Origin: Zobellia laminariae
GTDB taxonomy: Bacteria > Bacteroidota > Bacteroidia > Flavobacteriales > Flavobacteriaceae
Direction of reading: 5' to 3'
DNA: 64,000 nucleotides
Assembly: GCF_009725995.1 (NCBI RefSeq)
Contig: NZ_RCNS01000001.1
Span: 1,133,195 to 1,197,194 of the forward strand
Part shown: positions 49,070 through 57,162 of the stretch, piece by piece
How positions within the stretch are numbered: the first letter of the stretch is position 1
How the letters are laid out: the number at the start of each line of letters is the position of its first letter
Position numbers and translations under genes: made by a program
Notes under the pieces: generated by a model
Told to the model about the DNA's origin: nothing
Databases searched by the model: none
What the model saw: only the letters and a program-made list of their open reading frames with translations

Positions 49070-50782
49070 ATGAGCAAATTTTATTACAACGAAGAGCAAG
49101 AGTCTTACGATGCGATTGTGGTAGGTACAGGTATAAGTGGAGGTTGGGCAGCCAAAGAGCTGTGTGAAGCTGGACTAAAAACCTTGGTACTAGAACGCGG
49201 ACGTATGGTGACGCACATCGACGATTATGAAACTGCGAACATGGACCCTTGGGACTTCCCTAATGCAGGAAAGCCAACAAAAGAGGACATCGCAAAACAG
49301 GAAAAACAAAACCGAACGGGTTATACGACCAATGCTGCCAGTAAGATGTGGTTCGTAAACGACCTTAAGCATCCGTATAATGAAATCCAACGTTTCGATT
49401 GGATGCGAGGCTATCATGTAGGAGGGCGTTCATTACAGTGGGGGCGTCAGAGCTACCGTTGGAGCGACATTGATTTTGAAGCAAATAAGAAAGACGGTAT
49501 TGCCGTAGATTGGCCTGTACGTTATAAAGATATTGAGCCTTGGTATGCAAAAGTTGAGGACTTTATTGGTGTTAGTGGTGAGGCGTTAAACCTTCCTCAA
49601 TTACCGGATAGCAACTTTTTACCACAAATGGATTTAAACTGTGTTGAAGAGCACTTTAAAACAAAAGTAGGTGAGGAGTTTGATGGTCGTGCTGTAACCG
49701 TTGGTAGAGTTGCCCATATTACTGGTACCAAAAACTTTGACGGTCGTACAAAATGCCAATACAGAAACAGATGTATAAGAGGGTGTCCTTTTGGAGGATA
49801 CTTCAGTAGCCTTTCTTCTACACTGCCTGCAGCAGAGGCTACAGGAAATATGACTTTGCGCCCAGACTCTATTGTTCATGAGGTAATTTACGACCCAGAA
49901 ACAAAACTAGCTACAGGTGTTAAAGTTATAGATAGAGTTACTAAAGAGGCTCATGAGTTTAAAGCTAAAGTTATTTTCCTTTGTGCTTCTTCTATAGCTT
50001 CTACTTCTATTTTGATGCAATCAAAATCTGAAAAATTCCCTAATGGTATGGGTAATGAGTCCGATCAATTGGGCCGTAATATCATGGATCACCATTTAGG
50101 TGTAGGTGCTTCTGGTAAATTTGACGGTTTTGATGATAAATATTATAAAGGAAGAAGACCTAATGGTGTTTACATCCCAAGATTTAGAAATATTGGTGGT
50201 GATACTAATAGAAAAGACTACAAACGTGGCTTTGGTTACCAAGGTGGTGCAAGTAGAGGTGATTGGGAAGATTTAGTTGCCGAGCTGTCTTACGGAAAAG
50301 AATTAAAAGATGCCGTTTTAAAACCTGGTGGATGGACTATTGGTATTGGTGGATTTGGTGAGGTACTTCCTTACGAAGAGAACCGTATGACCCTTGACTA
50401 TGAAAAACTAGATGATTGGGGATTACCAACCGTTACTTTTGACGCCGGATTCAAAGAAAACGAATTGAACATGCGTAAAGACATGATGCAATCTGCCATA
50501 GATATGCTTGAAAAAGCAGGCGTAAAAGATGTTAAAGGTCATGATCGCGAAACAGGCTTAGGTCTGGGTATACATGAAATGGGTACCGCTCGTATGGGTA
50601 GAGATAGAAAAACATCTGTATTAAATGGCAACAACCAAGTACATGATGTTCCTAACGTTTACGTAACAGATGGTTCATTTATGACTTCTGCAAGTTGTGT
50701 AAACCCATCATTAACTTATATGGCATTTACAGCAAGGGCTGCAGACCACGCTGTAAAACAACTTAAAAAAGGAAACATATAA
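49070..50782 (+). CDS. GMC-family FAD oxidoreductase with [3Fe-4S]-type cysteine motif, second copy
   Basis: 570 residues from the ATG at 49070; an in-frame TTG two codons earlier is less likely. FAD motif VGTGISGGWAA (18-28), cluster motif C229-x5-C235-x3-C239 (CQYRNRCIRGC) and C-terminal GIHEMGTARMG and SCVNPSLTYMAF are present. It strongly resembles the copy at 38177. It overlaps by 1 bp a gluconate-2-dehydrogenase subunit-3-like gene that bears the Tat signal, so the two are expected to form an exported complex. Probable role: 3-oxidation of a sugar or glycoside with electrons passed to a cytochrome not encoded here. Confidence 0.9.
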   Translation: MSKFYYNEEQESYDAIVVGTGISGGWAAKELCEAGLKTLVLERGRMVTHIDDYETANMDPWDFPNAGKPTKEDIAKQEKQNRTGYTTNAASKMWFVNDLKHPYNEIQRFDWMRGYHVGGRSLQWGRQSYRWSDIDFEANKKDGIAVDWPVRYKDIEPWYAKVEDFIGVSGEALNLPQLPDSNFLPQMDLNCVEEHFKTKVGEEFDGRAVTVGRVAHITGTKNFDGRTKCQYRNRCIRGCPFGGYFSSLSSTLPAAEATGNMTLRPDSIVHEVIYDPETKLATGVKVIDRVTKEAHEFKAKVIFLCASSIASTSILMQSKSEKFPNGMGNESDQLGRNIMDHHLGVGASGKFDGFDDKYYKGRRPNGVYIPRFRNIGGDTNRKDYKRGFGYQGGASRGDWEDLVAELSYGKELKDAVLKPGGWTIGIGGFGEVLPYEENRMTLDYEKLDDWGLPTVTFDAGFKENELNMRKDMMQSAIDMLEKAGVKDVKGHDRETGLGLGIHEMGTARMGRDRKTSVLNGNNQVHDVPNVYVTDGSFMTSASCVNPSLTYMAFTARAADHAVKQLKKGNI

Positions 50783-51429
50783 TGGATAGAAGAAAAGCAC
50801 TCAAGAATATGGGTATGGCATTGGGTTACACCATTGCCACCCCAACTTTGCTAGGTATTGTTCAAAGTTGTAAAAATGAGACTGTACTAGAATGGACCCC
50901 TGAGTTTTTTACAAAAGACCAAGGAGCGGTATTGACCAAATTGGTAGATATTATTCTTCCAAAAACCGATACCCCTTCTGCTTCAGAAACTCAAGTAAAC
51001 ATTTTCATTGATCGTTTTGCTGATCAGGTAATGGAAAAGGAACAACAAGATTTCCTTAAAATGTCTATGGACAGGTTTATTGAGAAAGCGTTGAAAGATG
51101 CTGGCAAAGAGAAAGCAGGAGATTTATCTCCTGAAGAATTGGAACCTGTTCTTGCCGCTGCCTTAAAGGTGACAAAAGAAGACGAGGTGACAAACAATTT
51201 AGCTGTTAAGCAGTACAACGAAGCAATAGCCGAAGGTAAAGAAGCCCTACTAGATGATGGTATAGCTCGCTTTGCTTTTGCGAACAACCTTAGAGGAATG
51301 ACTATCTGGGGATACAAAACCTCTGAGTATGTTGGTGAAAAGGTTTTAGCTTATTTACCTATTCCTGGGGAATATATTGCTTGTGCAGATACGGAAGAAT
51401 TGACTGGCGGAAAAGCTTGGTCGCTCTAA
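50782..51429 (+). CDS. Gluconate 2-dehydrogenase subunit 3-like partner of the GMC dehydrogenase
   Basis: 215 residues. The N terminus MDRRKALKNMGMALGY contains twin arginines, then a hydrophobic segment ending in VQSC, consistent with a Tat-exported lipoprotein. The mature helical part (LTKLVDIILPKTDTPSASE ... GMTIWGYKTSEYVGEKV) is the gluconate_2-dh3 family. Such small subunits carry the folded flavoprotein across the membrane. It overlaps the GMC stop by 1 bp and is followed by a terminator. Confidence 0.88.
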   Translation: MDRRKALKNMGMALGYTIATPTLLGIVQSCKNETVLEWTPEFFTKDQGAVLTKLVDIILPKTDTPSASETQVNIFIDRFADQVMEKEQQDFLKMSMDRFIEKALKDAGKEKAGDLSPEELEPVLAAALKVTKEDEVTNNLAVKQYNEAIAEGKEALLDDGIARFAFANNLRGMTIWGYKTSEYVGEKVLAYLPIPGEYIACADTEELTGGKAWSL

Positions 51430-51453
51430 TATAACCATAAGAGCATATGGAAT

Positions 51454-51496
51454 AAGAGCCGTTGGTAAATTACTATTTACTTACGGCTCTTTTTTG
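51454..51496 (+). terminator. Intrinsic terminator of the GMC/subunit-3 pair
   Basis: Outer stem AAGAGCCGT/ACGGCTCTT with an inner GTAAA/TTTAC helix, followed by six T. Confidence 0.9.
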
Positions 51497-51529
51497 TTTT
51501 ACAATTATATACCAAACCCTATACTAAAA

Positions 51530-52447
51530 ATGAAAAGAAGAAATTTTATTCAAAAAACGGCATTAACAGGCGGGGCTATTTCTCTGGGAGGTAATTTTGC
51601 CTATTCCAATTTAAGCTCCAACACTTTAAAAGCACATAAATTCAATCTTAACTACGCTCCTCATTTGGGTATGTTCAAAGAACTGGCCGGTGATGACCCC
51701 ATAGACCAGATTAACTTTATGGCAGACCAAGGCTTTACTGCTTTTGAAGATAATGGCATGATGAAACGCGATGTTGCCCTTCAGACCAAAATGGGAGAAA
51801 CCCTTGCCAAAAGAGGTATGACCATGGGTGTTTTTGTTGTTGATAAAGGTGGTAACATGAAAAATACGCTAGCCGCTGGAAAACAAGAATACATTGATAT
51901 TTTTTTAGATGGATGCAAGAGAGCTGTGGAAACTGCAAAACGCGTGAATGCTAAATGGATGACTGTTGTACCTGGTGGCTTTGAAAGAAAACTACCTATA
52001 GGAGTACAAGATGGCAATGTTATTGAAGCCTTAAAAAGAGGTGCCGAAATATTGGAACCGCATGGCTTAACCATGGTCTTAGAACCACTTTCTGATTCAC
52101 CAGACCTTTATCTACAGAATTCGGATCAGACCTATATGATTTGTAAAGGCGTTGATAGCCCATCATGCAAGATATTGTTTGACATCTACCATATGCAAAA
52201 AACAGAAGGACATTTAATTCATAACATGGACCTCACTTGGGATGAAATAGCCTATATCCAAATTGGAGATAATCCTGGAAGAAAAGAGCCTACTACTGGA
52301 GAAATCAATTATAAGAATGTGTTTAAATGGATACATGAAAAAGGTTTTACCGGCGTACTTGGTATGGAGCACGGTAACTCTAAAGATGGAAAAGCTGGCG
52401 AACAAGCTGTAATTGATGCATATATCCAAGAAGATTCATTTATATAA
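51530..52447 (+). CDS. Exported hydroxypyruvate isomerase-like TIM-barrel protein (twin-arginine signal)
   Basis: 305 residues from the ATG at 51530; upstream codons overlap the terminator. MKRRNFIQKTALTGGAIS is a twin-arginine signal without a lipobox Cys, so the protein should be soluble in the periplasm. Barrel residues resemble hydroxypyruvate isomerase: Glu in MVLEPLSD, Asp in ILFDIYHMQ, the IQIGDNPGRKEP loop and Glu in LGMEHGN. Its position after the exported GMC complex suggests action on the keto product. Confidence 0.86.
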   Translation: MKRRNFIQKTALTGGAISLGGNFAYSNLSSNTLKAHKFNLNYAPHLGMFKELAGDDPIDQINFMADQGFTAFEDNGMMKRDVALQTKMGETLAKRGMTMGVFVVDKGGNMKNTLAAGKQEYIDIFLDGCKRAVETAKRVNAKWMTVVPGGFERKLPIGVQDGNVIEALKRGAEILEPHGLTMVLEPLSDSPDLYLQNSDQTYMICKGVDSPSCKILFDIYHMQKTEGHLIHNMDLTWDEIAYIQIGDNPGRKEPTTGEINYKNVFKWIHEKGFTGVLGMEHGNSKDGKAGEQAVIDAYIQEDSFI

Positions 52448-52467
52448 TATTGAACTTAATGCTTAAT

Positions 52468-52505
52468 AGCCTCTATTTTCCATGGGAAGTAGAGGCTTAT
52501 TTTTT
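52468..52505 (+). terminator. Intrinsic terminator of the exported TIM-barrel gene
   Basis: Stem built on AGCCTCTA/TAGAGGCT and extended inward with G-U pairs to a 4-base loop, followed by six T. Confidence 0.85.
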
Positions 52506-52652
52506 ACGGTTAGATTCGCGTTTCAAGGATAAAGTGATGCGTTTCATCGAAGCCGTGATGCGAATAACGCATTATAACGAGTTTTTTGACCTTTTTCGAC
52601 GTTCTACATACTACAGAAATAAGATTGCATCTAACAGATCCGTTGTTATTAT

Positions 52653-52760
52653 ATGAACTCATATATATACCTACTTATCAGTTACACGGCATTAATGTTA
52701 ATCTCAAAACTAGCATTTAACTATTTCAAGCGAAAAGGTTTAAAAAGCCAATTGGAATAG
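52653..52760 (+). CDS. Tiny single-span membrane protein A (35 aa)
   Basis: ATG at 52653 and TAG ending at 52760. A hydrophobic segment begins MNSYIYLLISYTALMLIS and is followed by a basic tail (FKRKGLKSQLE), giving N-out or hairpin-free single-pass topology. Ten of the first 25 positions are identical without gaps to the 27-residue ORF at 52975, and both lie in an otherwise empty stretch. The resemblance, not its length, supports it being real. It could be a type I toxin-like peptide, a regulatory membrane peptide or chance. Confidence 0.4.
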   Translation: MNSYIYLLISYTALMLISKLAFNYFKRKGLKSQLE

Positions 52761-52974
52761 TTTACATTATCCGTAACCACTAATAAAAAACAACACATTG
52801 CATGTATTTGCAATGCCAAAACTATTGCTGTTTTTGTCAAAAAAGGTATAAAACCCTTTAATAGAGAATATTTTTCTTAAAGTTCTCTTAAAATTCATCC
52901 TTTTTTTACGTTTTCACGTAATCTATACAGCCCTTTTACTACGTATATTATATACAATCATTTATTGGGGCACA

Positions 52975-53058
52975 ATGGATAAGTACATCATCATATTAAT
53001 CGTATATATTGCTGCGTATATTTTTTCAGCAGTAGCAAGACCGTATCTAGAGAAATAA
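52975..53058 (+). CDS. Tiny single-span membrane protein B (27 aa), likely paralogue of A
   Basis: ATG at 52975 and TAA ending at 53058. MDKYIIILIVYIAAYIFS forms one membrane helix, followed by ARPYLEK. Identities to protein A at M1, Y4, I5, L8, I9, Y11, A13, S18, A21 and Y24. A GGGG lies seven bases upstream of the ATG. Function unknown; no partner gene nearby. Confidence 0.4.
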   Translation: MDKYIIILIVYIAAYIFSAVARPYLEK

Positions 53059-53244
53059 AATTTTTCTTTAGAATTCAGTATTATCCTCTCGGGTAATTTT
53101 AGTTATACCACATTGCTTCAAAGCTTTTCGCTTTGACCAACTCTTCTTATATCAAGACTATTCAACTAATTATAGCTAGCTGCGCTTTCCCTCAGAAAAT
53201 TATTGCTGCATCCAATTTAAATCCATCGAACTGAAAACATAAAA

Positions 53245-53270
53245 AAACCCTGACTTTTCAGTCAGGGTTT
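53245..53270 (-). terminator. Intrinsic terminator of nrdBA
   Basis: Perfect 11-bp stem AAACCCTGACT/AGTCAGGGTTT with a 4-base loop; the T-run (seven) is on the minus strand, 25 bp after nrdA. Confidence 0.9.
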
Positions 53271-53294
53271 CTACATTGTATAAAATCTTTCTAA

Positions 53295-55781
53295 TTAAGA
53301 ACCACACATCAAGCAATCATCATCTGCCTGACCCTCTTTGGCCCTAGCAATCATTTCTTTCATTTCTTGAGGCGACATTGGCTGAATATCAAGTTCTGCT
53401 TGTGGAGCAGTAGAAGTAGTTGTTACTTCCATTGCTATGGCAGCTTCTACAGGTGGTGTGGTTGCAGCTGCTTCAGCTTCTGCAGCAACACTAATTGGCG
53501 CTGTATTCTTTTTACTGTTATCCAAAGTAAATTTAATAGCATCTACCGCAGCCTTGGTACGTAGGTAGTACATACCCGTTTTTAAACCGCTTTTCCATGC
53601 GTAAAAATGCATTGAAGTCAGTTTAGAATAATTTGCATTTTCCATGAACAAGTTTAAAGACTGGCTCTGATCAATAAAATAGCCTCTTTGACGGCTCATG
53701 TCTATAATATCTTTCATACTGAGCTCCCAAACCGTCTTGTATAAGTCACGAATGTCTTGCGGAATAGTTTCTATATGTTGTATAGAACCATTGGCTCTCA
53801 TAAGATCTTGTTTCATATTCTCATTCCAAAGACCTAAATCTACTAAGTCTTCCAAAAGATGTTTGTTTACGACAATGAACTCACCAGAAAGAACTCTTCT
53901 GGTATATATGTTAGAAGTATATGGCTCAAAACACTCATTATTACCCAAAATTTGAGAGGTAGAAGCAGTTGGCATTGGCGCAACTAAAAGCGAGTTTCGA
54001 ACTCCGTTTTTCACTACTTCTTTACGAAGTTTAGCCCAATCCCATCTTCCAGATAATTCCTCATCCTTTATACCCCAAAGGTTAAACTGAAAATCTCCTT
54101 CAGATATTGGTGACCCTTCAAAAGTAGAATACGGACCTTCTTCTTTAGCCATTTCCATAGAAGCGGTTACAGCAGCATAATAAAGGGTCTCAAAAATCTC
54201 TTGGTTTAACTTTTTAGCTCCTTCGCTCGTAAATGGCAATCTCAATAAGATAAAAACGTCTGCAAGCCCTTGTACCCCAAGACCAATTGGTCTATGGCGC
54301 ATGTTAGAATTTTTAGCCTCTATAACAGGATAGTAGTTTCTATCTATTACGCGGTTTAAATTTCTAGTCACCCTTTTTGTTACTTTAAACAATTCTTTGT
54401 GATCAAAGCTTTTGTTCTTAATGAACATGGGTAACGCAATAGATGCTAAGTTACATACCGCCACCTCATCAGGAGAGGTGTATTCCATAATCTCGGTACA
54501 CAGGTTAGATGAACGAATGGTACCTAAATTTTTCTGGTTACTCTTACGGTTAGCCGCATCTTTATACAACATGTAAGGCGTACCAGTCTCTATTTGAGAT
54601 TCCAATATTTTTTCCCAAAGGTCACGGGCCTTTACAGTTTTTCTTCCTTTTCCTTCGTTTTCGTATTTAATGTAAAGTTCTTCAAATTCTTCACTATGGC
54701 GAGTAAACAATCCTGGGCATTCGTTAGGGCACATCAATGTCCAATCTTCATTAGCCTCTACTCTTCTCATAAACAAATCAGAAATCCACATGGCATAGAA
54801 AAGGTCACGTGCACGCATTTCTTCTTTACCATGGTTCTTTTTTAGATCTAAGAACGCATAGATATCTGCATGCCATGGTTCCATATAAATAGCAAAACTA
54901 CCTTTACGTTTCCCGCCACCTTGATCAACGTAGCGCGCAGTATCATTAAATACCTGAAGCATTGGCACAATACCATTAGATGTCCCGTTTGTACCAGCTA
55001 TATAAGACCCTGTAGCTCGTATGTTATGAATAGACAAACCAATACCACCTGCAGATTGCGAAATCTTTGCCGTTTGCTTTAACGTATCATAAATACCGTC
55101 TATACTATCATCTTTCATTGCCAATAAGAAGCAAGAAGACATTTGCGGTTTTGGTGTGCCAGAGTTAAAAAGTGTTGGTGTAGCGTGTGTAAAATATTTT
55201 TTGGACATTAACTCATATGTCTCAATAGCCGAGTCTAAATCATTTAGATGAATACCTACAGAAACGCGCATAAGCATGTGCTGCGGACGCTCAGCAATCT
55301 TACCGTTTAATTTTAGTAAATAAGAACGTTCTAATGTTTTGAAGCCAAAATAGTCATATCCAAAATCTCTATTATATATAATGGTAGAATCTAGTCTTTC
55401 CGCATTTTCTGAAATTACTTTATAAACCTCATCAGACAACAAAGGTGCCTTTTTATTGGTACGTGGGTTTACGTACAAATAAAGGTCGCTCATAGTCTCG
55501 GAAAACGACTTCTTAGTATTCTTATGTAGGTTTGAAACAGAGATACGGGCAGCTAACTTAGCATAATCTGGATGTGTAGTAGTCATTGTAGCCGCAATTT
55601 CTGCTGCTAAATTATCTAGTTCAGATGTTGTTACCCCATCATAAAGCCCCTCTATAACGCGCATTGCAACCTTTAACGGGTCTACTAAACCGTTAAGACC
55701 ATAACACAATTTTCTTACTCGGGCTGTGATCTTATCGAACATGACCACTTCTTTTCTGCCGTCTCTTTTAACTACAAACAT
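53295..55781 (-). CDS. nrdA: Class Ia ribonucleoside-diphosphate reductase, alpha subunit
   Basis: 828 residues. An ATP-cone (about 1-90, [17 protein letters not shown]) gives allosteric dATP control. The ten-stranded barrel has SSCFLLAM (active-site Cys), [10 protein letters not shown] (Asn and radical Cys) and [10 protein letters not shown] (radical-transfer Tyr pair). The C-terminal DDCLMCGS provides the shuttle cysteines reduced by thioredoxin or glutaredoxin. A low-complexity Ala/Thr-rich linker (about 770-805) precedes this tail. It reduces NDPs to dNDPs and is 118 bp after nrdB. Confidence 0.95.
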   Translation of the reverse strand: MFVVKRDGRKEVVMFDKITARVRKLCYGLNGLVDPLKVAMRVIEGLYDGVTTSELDNLAAEIAATMTTTHPDYAKLAARISVSNLHKNTKKSFSETMSDLYLYVNPRTNKKAPLLSDEVYKVISENAERLDSTIIYNRDFGYDYFGFKTLERSYLLKLNGKIAERPQHMLMRVSVGIHLNDLDSAIETYELMSKKYFTHATPTLFNSGTPKPQMSSCFLLAMKDDSIDGIYDTLKQTAKISQSAGGIGLSIHNIRATGSYIAGTNGTSNGIVPMLQVFNDTARYVDQGGGKRKGSFAIYMEPWHADIYAFLDLKKNHGKEEMRARDLFYAMWISDLFMRRVEANEDWTLMCPNECPGLFTRHSEEFEELYIKYENEGKGRKTVKARDLWEKILESQIETGTPYMLYKDAANRKSNQKNLGTIRSSNLCTEIMEYTSPDEVAVCNLASIALPMFIKNKSFDHKELFKVTKRVTRNLNRVIDRNYYPVIEAKNSNMRHRPIGLGVQGLADVFILLRLPFTSEGAKKLNQEIFETLYYAAVTASMEMAKEEGPYSTFEGSPISEGDFQFNLWGIKDEELSGRWDWAKLRKEVVKNGVRNSLLVAPMPTASTSQILGNNECFEPYTSNIYTRRVLSGEFIVVNKHLLEDLVDLGLWNENMKQDLMRANGSIQHIETIPQDIRDLYKTVWELSMKDIIDMSRQRGYFIDQSQSLNLFMENANYSKLTSMHFYAWKSGLKTGMYYLRTKAAVDAIKFTLDNSKKNTAPISVAAEAEAAATTPPVEAAIAMEVTTTSTAPQAELDIQPMSPQEMKEMIARAKEGQADDDCLMCGS

Positions 55782-55899
55782 GTGAATACTTTTTTAGTGG
55801 GGTTAAACGTTTGGTTTACTTAGGACGAATTGTTAAAATTTTAACAATTCTAAAATAGGGGACAAGAATCCTTTCAAGAAAGAATTCTCTATACTATAC

Positions 55900-56886
55900 T
55901 TAAAAATCTGCGTCGAAGCTTATTTTTTGCGCGTTTTCATCATTATCCTTATTCAGAATTCCAGCTTTTTGGTATTCAGAAACGCGTTTTTCAAAGAAAT
56001 TTGTCTTTCCTTGAAGGGAAATCATATCCATAAAATCAAACGGATTAGTAGCGTTGTATACTCTATCGCACTCAAGCTCCACAAGAAGCCTGTCCGTTAC
56101 AAATTCTAAATACTGTGTCATTAATTTTGCATTCATCCCAATAAGACTAGCGGGAAGAGACTCAGTAATAAATTCTCTTTCTATATTTAAAGCATCCACC
56201 AAAATTGCAGTAATACGCTCTTTGGGAACTTTATTTATTAAGTGTTTGTTATGTAAGTGTACCGCATAATCACAGTGCATACCTTCATCTCTTGAAATTA
56301 ATTCATTAGAAAAAGTTAACCCAGGTAAAAGCCCTCTTTTCTTTAACCAGAAAATAGAACAGAACGCACCAGAAAAGAAAATACCTTCAACCGCCGCAAA
56401 AGCAATTAATCTCTCTGCAAAACTTGGAGAGTCAATCCAATTTAAGGCCCAATCCGCTTTTTTCTTAATAGCAGGAAAATTTTCAATAGCTTTAAAAAGT
56501 GTATTCTTCTCCTTCTCATCTTTCACATAAGTGTCGATTAAAAGCGAATACGTTTCAGAGTGAATGTTTTCCATCATAATCTGAAACCCGTAGAAAAACT
56601 TAGCCTCGGCATACTGTACCTCGCTAACAAAATTCTCGGCTAAATTCTCGTTTACGATACCATCGGAAGCTGCAAAAAACGCTAATATGTGTTTAACAAA
56701 GTAACGCTCGTCATCACTTAATTTATTATTCCAATCATTTAAATCCTCACTAAGATCTATTTCCTCGGCCGTCCAAAAACACGCTTCACATTTCTTGTAC
56801 CACTCCCATAAATCATCATGTTTAATAGGAAAGATTACAAAGCGATCGTTGTTTTCTTCTAAAATAGGCTCTAAGGCTACGGACAT
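55900..56886 (-). CDS. nrdB: Class Ia ribonucleoside-diphosphate reductase, beta subunit
   Basis: 328 residues from the ATG at 56886 ([12 protein letters not shown]). An upstream ATG at 57027 would add 47 residues not found in the family and would run through an inverted repeat. Diiron ligands are carried by helices with [20 protein letters not shown]-like [22 protein letters not shown] and [10 protein letters not shown]; the radical Tyr is probably in SETYSLL. It provides the tyrosyl radical for NrdA and is first in the operon. Confidence 0.94.
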   Translation of the reverse strand: MSVALEPILEENNDRFVIFPIKHDDLWEWYKKCEACFWTAEEIDLSEDLNDWNNKLSDDERYFVKHILAFFAASDGIVNENLAENFVSEVQYAEAKFFYGFQIMMENIHSETYSLLIDTYVKDEKEKNTLFKAIENFPAIKKKADWALNWIDSPSFAERLIAFAAVEGIFFSGAFCSIFWLKKRGLLPGLTFSNELISRDEGMHCDYAVHLHNKHLINKVPKERITAILVDALNIEREFITESLPASLIGMNAKLMTQYLEFVTDRLLVELECDRVYNATNPFDFMDMISLQGKTNFFEKRVSEYQKAGILNKDNDENAQKISFDADF

Positions 56887-56922
56887 ATTAAAGGGTTTGA
56901 GTGTTGAGAAGAAAATTCTTCC

Positions 56923-56948
56923 TTTGCGACGGAAACAAAGGTCGCAAA
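56923..56948. promoter_or_regulatory. Perfect 8-bp inverted repeat in the nrdB leader/promoter
   Basis: TTTGCGAC (56923-56930) and GTCGCAAA (56941-56948) flank 10 bp, 37-62 bp upstream of the nrdB ATG. It differs from the NrdR box consensus. It may be an operator or a leader hairpin controlling nrdBA. Confidence 0.45.
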
Positions 56949-57096
56949 AAACCACTTGAATTTTATGTTGTTCAACCATTTCCGGCACAAAGTTTTTAAC
57001 ACAAATTGTTGAAATGTAGGCTGACATTGAATATACATGACCCTAAGAGAGATAGACACTTAACCCAAAAATTACATAAATGTTAAACATAAAAAA

Positions 57097-57138
57097 TTAA
57101 ACCAAAAAGTATGTTTTTTAATATACTTTTTGGTTTAA
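57097..57138 (-). terminator. Intrinsic terminator of the surface-fibre operon
   Basis: Perfect 16-bp stem TTAAACCAAAAAGTAT and its complement around a 10-base loop; the T-run follows on the minus strand, just after the S74 gene stop. Confidence 0.85.
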
Positions 57139-57162
57139 AAATTATAACATCAACTAGGCGGG

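Larger units (their letters stand above)
52448..53294. other. 847-bp stretch without large genes: terminators, hairpins and two tiny membrane ORFs
   Basis: Contents in order: a terminator (52468-52505), a 35-codon ORF (52653-52760), a hairpin CATTGCA/TGCAATG (52796-52815), a 27-codon ORF (52975-53058), a hairpin TCAAAGC/GCTTTGA (53118-53136) and the nrdA terminator (53245-53270). Nothing resembling a transposase or tRNA was found. Confidence 0.6.

Noticed and set aside
52450..52656. 68-codon open frame directly after the exported TIM-barrel gene
   Set aside because: It runs through the strong terminator at 52468-52505 and its peptide has no domain, signal or sensible composition.
56887..57027. 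N-terminal extension of NrdB from an upstream ATG
   Set aside because: The added 47 residues do not look like NrdB and cover the inverted repeat; the ATG at 56886 gives the usual length.
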